DNA from: Incurvaria masculella
Taxonomy: Eukaryota > Arthropoda > Insecta > Lepidoptera > Incurvariidae
Length of the DNA stretch: 64,000 bases
Reading direction: 5' to 3'
Assembly: GCA_946894095.1 (NCBI GenBank)
Contig: OX335659.1
Location: 9,617,501-9,681,500, forward strand
Below the pieces are notes generated by a model that was given only the letters and a program-made list of their open reading frames with translations, searched no databases and was not told the origin of the DNA. The translations under genes were made by a program, and so were the position numbers. Positions 21,295-36,200 of this stretch are shown piece after piece; within the stretch, counting starts at the first letter, position 1, and every line of letters starts with the position of its first letter.

Positions 21295-24200
21295 GTGAGT
21301 TGTGTTGCAAAAAGTTGAGCCGAATCCCGGAATTCCCGAATCCCTCAGTCGAGTCGAATCATCTCACTAAGGGTCGGCTCAGGACATACATACTTGTTTT
21401 GCTTTTGATTTGGTGACAAGTCTAATATATACCATATACTAGGTATTGAATTAGGTAGGTAGGCTATTGAATCGTCAGGGCGAGTAGGTTTTCTTTATCT
21501 AGCCGTGACATTTAAAATCTGGACACATTTCAACTCCTTATCACATAACTTGTTTTTCATGCCACATTTCGTTATCTCTCAGCTAATCCCAGTCGCAGTG
21601 CACATGAAATAGTCCTATATAACTGCCTGGCCTATATCAGAGCCTATAAAACCTCTTGGCACTTACACATGCATGCTCCTCCGGTCAACCTAATAGCTAA
21701 AATAAACTTGCTTTATATTTTTATATGGTACATTCACATTTATTTATGGAAAGGTTTTTAGGTTATTATATTATTATTGATAGGCTAACAGCTTCAAGTT
21801 ACCGACAGCGGATGGAAGACCTTTTTTTTTGACATCAAGTCCAAAGCTGTGAAGTGAGATGCCCTCGCCCAAGGGTCCTCGAACTCTTAAATGGCCATTG
21901 GTTTTCCATGGAATTAAAGGCATTCAGCCCTTTTTGCTTTGTCATTATATTCTCGAGATACCTATTTGATGGCAAAAGTCTAAAAAAATGTTTCCACCTC
22001 TAACTTAAAACGAGTTTGATTTGACAGCTTACTCACTGTCACCGTAAATATGTTGACATTGCCGTCTACACCGACTCTGCGTTTTCATACAAATCGAAAG
22101 TCTGAAATTTTGACTATTATTTTTATTTTATTATATTATATTATTTTATTTTATTTTTTATATTATTATTTATTTGAATGAATTAATCCAAACATTAGGA
22201 TATAGCTAAGACGTGCGTATGACCTGCGTCTCAGGTCATACGCTGAGACGCAGGCGGTGCAGTGTAGCGCAGGAATGTCTGCTACAGACAGATAAAGCAG
22301 AAATAGGTGACCGGCATGTGGTGCGACACAGCTAAGTTCAGTTTGTGCCAACCTAGGCTTTTGGCATGTGTGCGAGAATGTCGAATACAGAGTCCGGTTC
22401 GAACAATGATATTAATTGACCGAGTCTCTGTTTCAACTTGGTCAGAAATGCTTCCATATGTCTCGTCCGGTGTTCGGCTGTTCTCCTCTACGGGCTCTAG
22501 AAATTTTGCTAGCAGGTTCGATAATTATATGGAGTTGTTTGGCGATTCCGTTTTTTGAAAACTTTTCAAAATGGCGGAACCATTTCGAAAAATTTTCAAT
22601 TTGGTTTTAAGTTTCAAGCTATACAAAGACAGGCTCGTGAGGTCTGCAACTAAGAGAAGCAGTAGTAATTTAGTATTGATTTTATAGCCCTTTAAAGCGC
22701 AAAATAATTAATTTAAAAGTAGTTTTTCTTTAATCTACTGGATTTTTAAAACGGACTCATTTCGTTTAAGTTGCCTACTATTTAAACTTTTTGCTATATT
22801 TATATATATATTTTTATATTTATTGCCCCCACGTTTTTAAAACCCAACTTTGATTTGAATGAAATTTTTGTCCATAGTTTAGTTTAGTTTTCATTTTAAG
22901 TAATTGCATTATCATTCAGTATTGAGCTTTGTTTATAATTTAATGTCTCTAGCTCATCGGGAAGTAAGTTTAAAATTAAGTGCAAAATTTGTACAGATTA
23001 GACAGACAAGAAAGCGAGATAATAAAAACATGGTAAAAAAGAGTGATTCCCATTTGGAATTTCACTCTAAATAAAAAAAATGTGCAAACTCCACTCAAAA
23101 ACAAAGCCCGTGCAGGGAGAGCGATAAGACGTGCCTACACAGCAGCACACAGAGATTAATTGTCGTTCATTCCTACATCGTCGTGTACTTTAAAGTAAAA
23201 GAGAATGCCCATTACCCCATACATTTTGGGTCCCTCAAAATGTTAGTTTCTATCTTCCAAACCAGTGTTATAATTAAGAAAACAATGTAACTTTTCGAGT
23301 TATGAATTTTGAAGACCAAATTCATTGCCATTTTAAAGTTATTGACAAAATGCGGCTTTGAGATTATGAGTGTTTTAGAGACACCAGAGAGCTCAGCGCA
23401 GAGCAAAATGCTCCAGTCCAAATGCAATAAAAATAAACAGAGTTTAATGTATCTTTAATATTTCATAAGCAACAATCCTTCACATTGGATCTGGGGATAA
23501 TTTTACGTATGTATTTGCTCCTTTATTTTCTCCCTAACCAGACGGAATGGCATGGAGCAGGCTACCCGAACACGTCTTGTGACAACGGAAGTACTAAGCG
23601 ATGTTCAGGGGGTCCATTCAGAGTAAGAGTGAGTTCGAATTCGCCACTCACTTTTTTAAATAGTTAATGTTTCCACACTTCTAGAACATCATAACAGTTA
23701 GGGAAAAATCTGGTTTGTCCCGTAAATCCGTTGGATGTATAAATAACGGTTCCGTTATTTAAATAATAATATATTTCCCAGCTATTTTTAGGTTAACTCA
23801 CTCCCAAACTCGAACTCACTCTTGCTCTGAATGAACCCCCTGTCCTTGTCTTATTCATATTGTTAGTAGGCAGAGAAGTAATTGTGAATTGTTCCTTTTA
23901 ATTATTTAACGTGAAAATGGGGTTTCAGGTATTTGAAATATGTTTAAATAATAAATATAAATTATCGCATGTGTCAATAAAAGACACGAATGATTTCTAA
24001 GGGGCCTGGATTTGGGTATTCTCCTTTTCATGAAAACCATTCATCGTTTGGATTCTGCCACGCTACACTGACTCTTATTTACTATGGCCACCTCATGAGT
24101 CTTGTTTCCACCATAAATGTGTTGATTGGTGATTCGTGAACTTTCGGGGTCGGTAACCTCAGCGCTTATCTATATGGATTCCCGCAGGAACATGGCGATC

Positions 24201-27200
24201 GTGGGCGTGATACGGGCGGAGGGGGGCGAGGTGTGGGGCGCGGGTGCGGCGCAGCGGCCGCCCCGGCTCCTCATGCAGCGCGTGCACATCCCCTTCACCT
24301 TCAAGCTCACGCACACTAACGCAACCTCCTACGGCCGTGAGTACACTTTCGTCTCTCTTCTTCGTCCGCGGTAAGAAGTGACAGAACACACCGAAGCCGA
24401 GTGCCCCCACGATCCTTTCTATTAAACTTAAAAATAAAACTAATTGTTGTATTAAAACTTTTTTTGCTCTTTTCGGCATAGGTAACAATTTTTATTTGAT
24501 GGTTTTGGTTACCTAAACCTTTTTAAATTGTATGTAATGACCTCAATATTGACCTATTCATAATCTTCCCCCCAAAGATCGGAAATAGCGGGCTTTTTTA
24601 ATAGTTGTGTAAAATGCGATTTTATGAATCGACCGGTCACGAGGGGCCCCTCCCCCCTCGTGACCAAAAGTGGTCTAAATCCGTTACGTGGTTTACGGAC
24701 GCCCCCTAATCAAACCTTTAAAAAGTCATGAATACTAGAGTGTCAGAAACCATAAAACATAATCACTTGTGATATTTCTGAATCAGGGTCAACTAGGGTT
24801 CAACAGGTTGACTAAATTGGTCAGCCTCGTTTCAGCGAATGGTGTTTTACACCTCATGGAGAAAATTATGTAAAAAATAATAAACACGTCTTGTAAATAT
24901 GAATCATACATAAAAAATATTCCCACCTGTTTTTTGTTTAATTTACGAATGTTCTTTCATCTGTGCAGCCTTAGGAAGTGTTATATTTTTATATATATCA
25001 GAAAACAAAGAAATGGTGTTATTTCAACTGAATCAACACACCTGTCTTCAAAGGTTTAACAGGCTGCATTTATTCATATGCAGCTGTATAATGGTAACGC
25101 CTGTGGTCTCTTATCAGCGAGCACGGAAGAATGGGAGAAGAAACTAAAACTCGCTTGCATGGCGGCGGTGCGCGGTGTAGCCACGAGATAGTGGCAAATC
25201 TTTAACTGTACTTAATTTGCTTACAAATTCGGAAGGCGTAAAATCATTTTCGCACTAAATAGCATCCTGTGAAGTTCCTGTGAATCGGTAGTAAGCAAAC
25301 TCTTGTATCATCGTTTGTAATTAAACATTGTGAAAGCAGTAATGAAAATTGCTCGTATTTTTAACCAACTTCAAGAAAGGAGGAGGTTCTAAATTCGACT
25401 GTATGTTTGTTACCTCAGAACTTTTGCCTGGGTAAACCGATTTTGATAATATTTTTTTTATTTGAAAGCTGGTGCTTCCCGTGTGGTCCTATTTCAATTT
25501 GGTTTAGTTCTGACAATGATATCCATGAGAAAATAATATAAGTCTTAAATTTGCATTAAGTATGTGCACAACAAATGGACAAATAACTCAATATCACGCC
25601 AACCGATTTCGATGATTCTATTTTTATTGGAAAGGACATGTACAAATTAGTTAGTGTACTTCAGATTCACTAAACATTTTAACAAAAAAAAAACCGACTT
25701 CAAAGAAAAAGTATTTCAAAACCAATTAACCTTCCTTTATTGCATTGGTGGAATTGGATAGAAAATACGGATTATTTTCATTGCCACTTTGACCACTTTT
25801 AATTCAATGCGATGGTACATTCCCGGTTGTATTCCCTAGTGGTATGGAGGTGCACTTACAGTTTTGCGTGGAATCAGAACTATGAACCACAAATCCCTTA
25901 TTCGTCTCTTATGGGATGCACGGCGAGAAATGCTGTCCCTTGGAAGTGCCGGAATCCACACAGCATTGGTTTTATGGATTTCATCAATAATTAATAACAT
26001 ACAATAATATTAATATAATTTAAATGCATATTTTCATATGCAGAGGTGCGATGTGCGGTATCCTCCACGGTGCGCTACACGCGGGTGTGCTGGTGGGGCG
26101 CGCCCGTGCGTGAGCTGCACACGGGGCTGTGGCTGCCGCCGCGCGACGTGCTCACCACCGACATCCTCTCGCGGCACGCGGCTCACACCACTCCCGTGGA
26201 CAGGTAGCCACCACCGCGAAACAATTTTTTTAACACAATTTTAACTTTACGGTAATCAAAAAACGTTAAACTTCATTGTACTATGTACGAACTAAGTACA
26301 GTATGGGTAGTCTGAGATTTCACCTAAAGGAGAATGCCCATTACAAAAGCGCTAGCAGTTAGCATGTACACCAATGAATCCACTTTTCTTTCATTCCTCG
26401 CATCATATAAGTAAAAATGTGTGACTTTCAGTTTTTTCTATAATGGGGATAAGTCAGTAAACACTGCTAAAGGTGAACTTTGAGGTTATTTCCCACATTC
26501 TAAGTACCATCGGTGGTGGATATTTATTTGCATAATGAGTGTTACTGTCACAATGGTTACTTACAGGGCCTCATTACATAAGGTATGTTTAGGCACTTAA
26601 GAATTTACTTAAACAGCATCGGGAAAAAGATAGTTGGCACTATTATTGTTATAGCGAGTACTCCAGCTATATGTAAACTATACTGAGGGTAAGGGGACAG
26701 AATAAATCGATAGTGGTGCCTTTTGACATTTGTATGGTATTATATTATCTGCAGGTCGTCTTAGAGTGGTATGACTTGTAAATAGGTACCATTTAATGAT
26801 CTACTAGAGTTAAGAATTATTTAAAATGGGGAAGATTCCTTGCTGTGTGGGCTCAGCCATTGAAAATTAATACAAGTTATTCTACTGCATTAATTTATTC
26901 CTGTGCATGTTGTACGAGCCGATTAAGGTATTCGAGGCTCGGTATGACCCGTCCAGAATTGAAATCTGTTTATTTGTAAAACGAAAAAACAATAAGTTGG
27001 TACCTATAAGTAACTAGAGATGGCGTTGCGGTTAGCACCCCACTTTGGACTAGCGTCGAATATTGTGAACTACTACTTTTCGTTAGTCTTAGTTTCGGTT
27101 ACGACTATTTATTTCAGCCTGTGACTCATAAAAGTGGTGTAGCAAATAAATACCAACCAAAGATGGTATCTAGGTACAATGTAGGCAAAACACAGTCCAT

Positions 27201-30200
27201 GAGCGTGCGCGCTGTTCTGAGCAAAAATAACCTCAATGTTCATCTTTAGCCGTGTCTGCTGACTTATCCCCATTATGGAAAAAAGTTAAATTTACAGATT
27301 GTTACTTTTATGATACGAGTAATTAAATAAAATTGGTTTCATGTCTGTACATGAAAATTTCTAGCTCTTTTTTAGCCCATACTGGAATGGGCATTCTCCT
27401 TTGCGTTTACAGAACTTGGAAGTGCTATGTGCTCAGTGAACGACCGAGGGTGCCGCAGGAACCGAACAGTAGGAACCGAAAGGTGACCGAGGGAACGACA
27501 AAGAAGAAAACGTCAAAACCGTACGAGTTTTACTTCTTCAACCTGTCAAAACCAACTCGGACTACCGATTTGTATGAAATGGCGGAGTCGGCGTAAACGG
27601 CAACGCCAATTTATGTGAGATATTGGACTATGTGCCCTGATAAAAAAACCCTGAAAATGTTTTGGTACCATGCTGCTCCTAGGCAAAACAATAGGTATGT
27701 TACGATGGTCGTTTCCCGTGCACACCACGAGGAGGTAACCTCATGGGTCAGGTATTTCATCGTCATTAAATATTCATAATTATTTTTGACATATATCTTT
27801 GGATATTAATTGATGTGTTTATCAAAGTTTATTTTGAATTGTTGGCACTCATGTTGTTGTTTGGGGGAGAGATCAAACATCATAGTCCGATCCTTTGCAA
27901 ATCGCCTCCTTTCTTGCGGCGGGTTCTGATTAGTTTTTATCCGTCTGTCTATCTTTAAGTACCTTAAAATACCAGAAACTAGCATAACAGAGTGTAGCTG
28001 GTCTACCAGTTTGATAAAATAAGCACAATACAAGACCTACGCAAGCGATGTAGGCGAAAGCAGCGGTGCGGCACCTGTGGTCGTTCACTGAGCACATAGT
28101 ACTCGTTCAGCAGTCTCGTTTTCCTTCATGCTTTCCCTGCATGGTTGGTCCGAGTTCTCACCTAAATTGGCGTTTACGTAACTTCTAAGTTACGTAAAAA
28201 CGTCAAACCCATACAAACTTTTACTACCTTATTCAGTGGTTTTACTTTTTCGAGATGTCAAAATCAAACTTGGACTAGCGATTTGTATAAAAACGCGGAG
28301 TCGCCGTAAACCGCAACGTGAATGTATTCACGGCATTCACGTGAAACAGTAGTTCCCCTGGTGAGATTCCAGTTCAATGTATCCGTGCAAGATAAGGAAG
28401 GTCCCATTGGAATACCATTACAGTAGGAGCCATTCTCATTAGCCATCTCTGCCCAGTTCCATAAAAAGAGTGCCATAAGTGCAACACGATTGCTTGCATG
28501 CGTATCAAAAGGACCGAGTTTTACTACTTGTATCTATCCATTATGATATGCCTAATGCAGGGAAATGGACAGGAACAGTCCGCGAAGTTAGTGACATCTT
28601 ACACCGCTGTCTAGTGTCGACAGTCATCAGATGTCATCTCATATTATATTACATCTCAGCCGTATCATATTTATATCTAATGCAAGTACGATTAAACAAT
28701 GCCTACTACTTATAGTATTCGAACTGCTGCTTCAGCTGCTCTCAAACCATAATACTCTTAATTTTCTGTAGGTGATAGCATTTATAAAGCATTTATATAT
28801 AAAGGGAAATGTTACTATGTGATCAGCTCACTGTAGTAGTTTATGACAAAAATATTAGTACTAAAACCTAATTTGCAAATGTTTCACAATGTTTTCTTGG
28901 CTTACGGTGACTCTTGGTTCGGGTTATCTTTTTTCCTAATATATGGTTGAGAGGGTTCATGTTAGTTGGCGGTGATAGTATTGGCAAATAAACTCTTATT
29001 GGTCATGAACTGTTGCATACGGCATGAATTGTTGACTTTCGTGAATTCATGTAAATTTATTGTTTTACCTGTGTTTTTGTAAAAAAAAATACAAACGCTT
29101 TTGTAAATTTAGACTAAGTAGTTAAGTGGACGTTGAAAAAAAAAACAGTGGAGTTTCTTGCCAATTCTTCATCGCTGTTTTGTTTCGCTGAACTGGCTAA
29201 TGTTAAAATATAACAAATACGAGTGCAGTTTGATGATGAATAAACAATACAATACAATACGGACTTCATTTCGTATGCATTTTATGCAACTTTCGCTGTT
29301 GCTCTACATCACTGCTCTTGATAGTTCATCACAAGATGTCAGTTGTGACGAGAATCGAGTAGGGAGTTGTAAGATGGTTTGGACATATGGAAAGAATAAA
29401 ACAAATTTGCCAAAACCAAATTAATGTCTAATTTCGTAAAGGTCAGGTACGTAGCGCCCGTAATCGTAGAGCATGAATGAAAATATGTTTGTCTGTAGAA
29501 GAGGCGAAAGAGGTGTTCTGTGATCGAACCAATGGAACTCTTTCTTCTCTGCCTACCCCTCCGGGAAAGAGGCGTGAAAGTGTGTAGGTAAGAAATCAGA
29601 AACAGATTTCTGGAGTTTTTAACTGTGTTACCAGATTTCTAGAACTTTTGTGCTTTTAGTTACAAACAAAAACGTTTCTATACAATGTTATCAAAAAAGT
29701 CCATGTAAGGCATTCGCATTCTAAGCCCTGATTGCACGAAGAGACGGCTGAGTTAATCAATGTTCAAACAAGTCACTTTTAGTGAACCGCATGGAGTTCG
29801 TTCCATACTGTTCATTCAAAGTGACGTCTTTAATCATATGTTGACGTTGATTTTGATTTTTTGTTCTTTCGTGCACTCGGCCCTAAGTAAATAATTACTG
29901 ATGTATTTCCCAATCCTTTGTCAGTACCCTTCAGTATCTTGAATGTTCATAGAACCCTGTTTTCTTGAAATTGTTCTCGGAATTGTGTTTGCATGCTGAC
30001 ATTATCATCATTTGCTACCTCGACAGTAATGATTTGATCTTGAACTTCTATTTTAAAACTCAGCAATTCATGCCAACTACATCAGACTGACAAAAATCTG
30101 ATTCATGTGGAAGAATGGAGGTTATTCATCCTTTCGTCATGCTCTCATGTATGACTATGTACTAATTTAACTGCTAAACCTGGGTACTGCTAGTAGCCTA

Positions 30201-33200
30201 GGTACTAATTAACCAGACTAATTTCAGCCAAATTCGCTCCATGTTCATTAATTTGAATAATGATGAATAATTCAAGCCGGCACTAATTTGTTCATTGTCA
30301 TTGTCAAGATATGACAAAGGTGATTGACTTTCGTGCCAAAAGTGATGAACCACTGCCCTCCGCGCATATATTTACTATTGGTTGGTTTTTTGTATAAGAT
30401 TACTGAAATTAAATATCAAAATTTTCATATTCATAAATGAGATGTTATAATTTATTCTGTTATATGTAATATTCGATAAAAGTATTGAAGGCGCTCGGGC
30501 GAGACAACTCGTAGCCCCATACAAAAGTACCTTTGAACAAATATATAATATTTAGTAAAATTCCTCAATAAGTCCAAATGGATTTATTTGTTTGCGTTTA
30601 CGCCAAACCAATCGACTAGCGTTTTCAAATGTATGGAGATATGAAGAGCAACATTTGAGAGTCCAAGCTTGATATAACAGCAATTATAATACAATTGATA
30701 ATACAGCTTTCTTTGTGGTAAATACGTTGACTTCGTTTACGCCGCCTCCGCGTTTTCATACAATCGGTAGTGTGAGTTTGATTTTGACAGGTTGAAGAAT
30801 TTAAAGTGGGCCATCCCGCTCAACTACCCATACAAATGGGGAAAGAAGACCACGCCCATATTTCTTGTCAGAGATCCAAAATTTTGCTCAAAATAGCTTT
30901 ATTTGGTCGAACAAGATGTCTGATGACCGTTGGCATTGTACAATTGTGTTTGGTTACTAAGTTATAAGGTCTGAAAGTTCGAATTTTTCGCATGTTTTAT
31001 ACAATAACTTTGGAGGTGGATTACTAGACGATAAAATCTATACATCTTAAAAAGATTAATCATCAGACATAGCTTGTTTCATGAAAATTTATAATCAATT
31101 TATTTTTTTGTTCGATTTTTTACTACAGCGGTCGTGGTTTACTTTTAGCTAGAAGTCGTTTTGTAATATTTTCGTAAATCTTACAAAATCAAACATTATG
31201 CGCATTGTCTGCTTTGTGGTCATGTTGCATCCTCCTCATCACGGAGCCTGTCTTTCTCTTTGAAACAGAAGGTCCCAGAGTGCAATAGCACGATTTTTTA
31301 CCGTGCCCGCGAATGAGTTAGTCCCGCCGGGAAGAGACACCTTAAGAACGGCCCGTAAGCTATGCTCCCCATACAAACGTAGTTTACTTATAATTTGGAA
31401 ACCGCTATTCCAATTAAATTGATATTTAATATCTAATACCAGGTAACAAATATCTGTGTCTGCATGCTTTTGTTTTTTTGAAAAATCCAAACCGAATGAA
31501 ATGAAAGCAAAAAGAAAATCTTCATACGAATTTTGTTTTCTCTATGGTTTAACCCAGAATACATTTACCGAAAAAACAAAGGCATGCAGACACAGATATT
31601 TGTAGCCTAATATTAGATACCAAATATCAAGTAAGTTGGAACATTGGTTTTCAAATGATTAGTAAACTACGTTTGTATGGGAGGCGAATTTTTCAGGTGC
31701 TTACTGGCCGACCTTAAGACCACAGGATAAGTAGAAAAACTTGTACGCATTTGACATATTATCTATCCCTCTTTCCATATTATTCTTCAAGCCGACCTTT
31801 GGGTGTTTGACATGTTCAAGTGGGATATATTCGTAGGTAGTGGCTTATAAAGTGCTTATTAAGGGCCGATTTTTCGATCACCATATATTACTTATCGGAC
31901 TGATAGTACCGATTTTCGTTTGTCAAAAGACTGATAGTCATTACTGAGGAATTATATCTTCTGTCACAAATATCTGCCTGCAATTTTACTAATCATAATA
32001 TGGACTTTCTATAGCGGATGGATAAGCAGAGGCGTAAATAGATACGTCGAATAGTTATCAGACTCTTATCGGACCATTGAAAAATCAGCCTTAAGAAAAC
32101 TAAAATACAAAACAATAGCTTGTTCGGATCGGAGACGGTGGGTCGTTGTTGGTTACTACATCCCCTTATTAATGCCATAATTCAATAAAAAAACCAAAAA
32201 AATATGCGAAAAGCAGAACTCAAAATATAATATTTGATTGTTGAAGGTGTGGTCCTCACTCGGAGCGACCTCTGACGCTGGCGCTGGAGACGGCTCTGTC
32301 GTTGGGCGGTCCGCCGCGCACCTGCTACCCGCTTGTCGTGATGCTGGCGCGCGAGGAGCAGGACACGACGCACCTCCGGCCCGACGACACCGTGAGTACT
32401 CCGCGTTCACCCCTCATCCTAGATCCGTTTATTCTCCTCCATCAGCTGTGCACTCGCTCTTGGCTTAGCCAATTTTTAAAGACGGCTCGATTACCGCAGA
32501 CGAAGACGAACCGAGATGAAACTTCGCCGGGAACGCCGGAGAACACATAAAGTACATAAAGCAAAACATTTGATTTATTTATTGTTAAATGCTACGATTT
32601 CAGGGCAGTTAGAGAGAGGTGGCTGTTAACGCTGGGCCTAGATGATGGATATTTCTTAATCTGGGGTCCATGGACCCTTGGGGGTCAGTGGCATCAGTAC
32701 TGGGGGTCCGTGGCATGAGTGCTGCGGGTCAATGTTGATGACGATACACTCTGCGCATGTTTGATAAAAAAAATTACGTATCCTTACTGTGGTAATATAT
32801 ACAAAGTAGTTTTTTCAAAATTCCATGTTTTCTTTCCCTTCCAGTGAATTCGGAAGCGTCAATGCCCCTTGCCACTATAAAAACTACAAGAAGCGCCATC
32901 AGAGTCAAACTTCATGCAAGCAATCGTTTCAACTAATTTTGCCTCCTAGCTTATGATGTTGCCTTCATGAAATGTTTATTTTCCCGCTCTCAAACGTTTG
33001 AGAGCAAACGTTTTGCCATCTAAATTATTCATTACATATTCAAATTACTATTTATAATCAAATATAAAATTTGAATATTCAATTAACACACTAAACATAC
33101 GCAAATCAGGTATTTTAAAATTGCAATTTTCGTATTCATCCTCATCTAGAAGATCTTTTTTAACTTTCACTTAGTTATCCGCCCCATTCTATTGCACGAG

Positions 33201-36200
33201 AGCGAGAGTGACGTACATAGGAAAATCATGCATGCTAGAAAAGGCGCGCACTTATCTGAGAGAACACCTACCTCCGGTGAACACGATACACACACACTCA
33301 CATCACAAATGCATGGCTGACAACAGACCTATAGTGAAGTACTTCATAGGATATACGTTTGCTAGAAAGAGATACTGGCTTTTCCGATAGTTGTGTCGTT
33401 CAATGTCGGATAACCTATCACGACACCACGCCATACGCCATACTTACTACACATATCACCATAATATAACGCCATTTGATGATATTTGATAGATTCCTGT
33501 GATATGTAATCCCATCTTCCTTCTTGGCTTTCCCGTAATAGTTTTTACGTTTTTTCACCACAAACGATGGCATAATTCTTCCCTTCTACTATTATAGAGC
33601 AGCACCTACATATTGGGCAAACACGCGCGAACACAGTGATGAGTGTATCGACACTGACAGTTCAGGTACTCTAAATTGTTCGAATTAGAGTACCTGACAC
33701 AGCGAAAGCTCAGAATGCATCTAAATGTTTTTTTGAAATTGATGGGAAAGGGGTCTGTAATAATGTTGTAACTCAGTAAGGGGATCCATGACTACAAAAA
33801 TGTTAAGATACCCTGATAAACAATATTTTTCAACAAACATAATTGTTGACAAAATTTTTTTTTGCAGTATTTGTGGTTCTTATTGTAGGTAACCTGTATT
33901 TGGAAGGGGCAAACACTAATATAACAATCTCAAATTAAATTTAGTGACAATCTCTAATCTCTGGAGTCATTAGTCGGTTCTTAATAATATATCTTATAAA
34001 TTAACAAAGGAATTTCTGCGCATTCATTTTAAGCGCTACGACTTATTTTAAGGGACACACCACACCTACCATGAATCTGAATTTTGTCCCGTTTAATCTA
34101 ATTTGAATACCTGTTTGACATGCTTTATCAAACCAGTGTTCAAGACCTATTCTATTTGGAGAGATATTTTTATGAAACTGGTTGGCCAAAGATGTCACGG
34201 CATCAAAATAGATTTTTCCGAGGTACACACATTTATTCATTTGTTTTGGACAGACAGCCTAAGCTGATATGTCGAAATCTTGTTTTCCATTAGTTTAAGT
34301 TGATTTAATTTTGTTTGCGTTTGGAAAGTTATTGATGTAGTGCATTTTAGTAAGTTTAGGAAAGTTAATTATGTAGTACTTTATTCTAGTTTTTTTTAGT
34401 TCATTGCCAATATAATATGAATTTACAGATGTTTTGTTTTATTTTCTTTAAAAAGAGTGTCCAAACCATTTTTGAATTGATTGGTTGAGTTAGCATTAAT
34501 TGCATCTTCGGGGAGCTTGTATCATATCTGCAACTCTTTTTTGTAAAGAAATGTTAGCGGGTGTTAAATGTTATGTTTCGTGCAGTGTAGTTCCATTCTA
34601 TAAGAGCGTAAGTGATACCATATTTTATTATTTTTAAAAATAAATACTACCTATTGTGCAATTTAAAAATGATAAAAATGTATGGTCTAGCTATATTTGG
34701 AACCTATAACGGTAAATATCTGACACTCATATTCTGTTTGAACTTTTTTTTTAAGTTTTTGAATATTTGTCTGATTTGAGAACACAAACGACCAGAGACT
34801 AACAGTTTTATCTTTAAATTATAGCCAAACAATCCATCTTCATATTAACTTTTTTATTATGAAAATTCGTCGTGGCTATTTTTAAATATAATTAAATGTT
34901 GGTTTACTTACGTCTTTATCAAACTGATCGACTCTTATCACGCCCTTAATTGAGTGTTTTTCATTTAAGGTGAGCATATTTGCAAGATGTGCGTTAATTA
35001 GTACGGTGTGCGCGCAGGTGGCGCTCGTGAGCGTGGTGCACATCCGGGACGCGTCGTGTCCGCTGCCGAGCGGCGTGCTCGCGCAGTACCTCAAGCAGGC
35101 CAACGGTCAGCTCTCCTGCCTCAAGGTATGTAAGCGGTCCCTATACGATTTATTGTTTATTCAACATCCATAGACATTACACTCGGATCTGTCAAACAAC
35201 ACAGTAATTATATGTAAACTCAAATTAATCTAAACGGCATATAGTTTGCATACTAAAAACAATTGTGAGACTGACTTCAATAATAAAAAAAATACAGTCG
35301 AATTGGCCACCTCCTCCTTTTTTGAAGTCGGTTAATATGTATAGAAGAAACAAAACATAAAATAAAAAAATTCATAAGTCACATCGAAGCCGCAGTAAAA
35401 AATTTAATCTATAAAAATGAATCGATTCTTCAACCTATTGTAAATCTATTTGATAATTAAATTAAGTTTTAGATGCTCGTTAGGATAAAAAGAAAGACGT
35501 GGAAGCCTAGCTTAAACTAGTATTTTTTATTTAGATAAATTGTAAGAGAAAAGCCAGTCTTCCAGATATCTCATATTATTGAAATAATAACACATTCGAG
35601 TTATTGGACTTTATTTGATTCAGCAATAAAGCAAAACGCATTTGAAATAAAGTATTAGATCACGTATTAAACCTAAATGAAATTTATACTGAACTTTCGA
35701 TTTGAAAGTTTGTAATTTTAAAGTGATACAATTTATTTATTTATTTATTTATTTATTTATTCATAAAAGTACAAAGTTTACATGATATATGTTATCTCCT
35801 AAACTAAACTATGTTTGTATTGCAGGAGATAACCTAAAATGACACGTTCGGTTACATGCCTACACATCCTCAATATTAATAATACTAATAATATATGTTA
35901 TTTCTATGTGTATGCATGATTTGTGTGTAGGTAGCATTCAGGTGAGTAATATATGTGTGAATGTATATTATTTATATATTATTTGTATATATTTTTTCCA
36001 ACCCTTCGGGGAAGCGGCTTGAAGGTATATTTACGTGTGGAGTAGGTACAAACACATACTACTACCTTTCTGATAGCATGTCTTTGTTGTCAAGCAGTAT
36101 TCTACCAGTACAGTGCACGAGACTACAGTCAGAGATTTGGTACTGTATGCAGTCTCGTGTAGCGTATTGAATGTGAGTGTGTTAGATGCCATAGAGGCAT

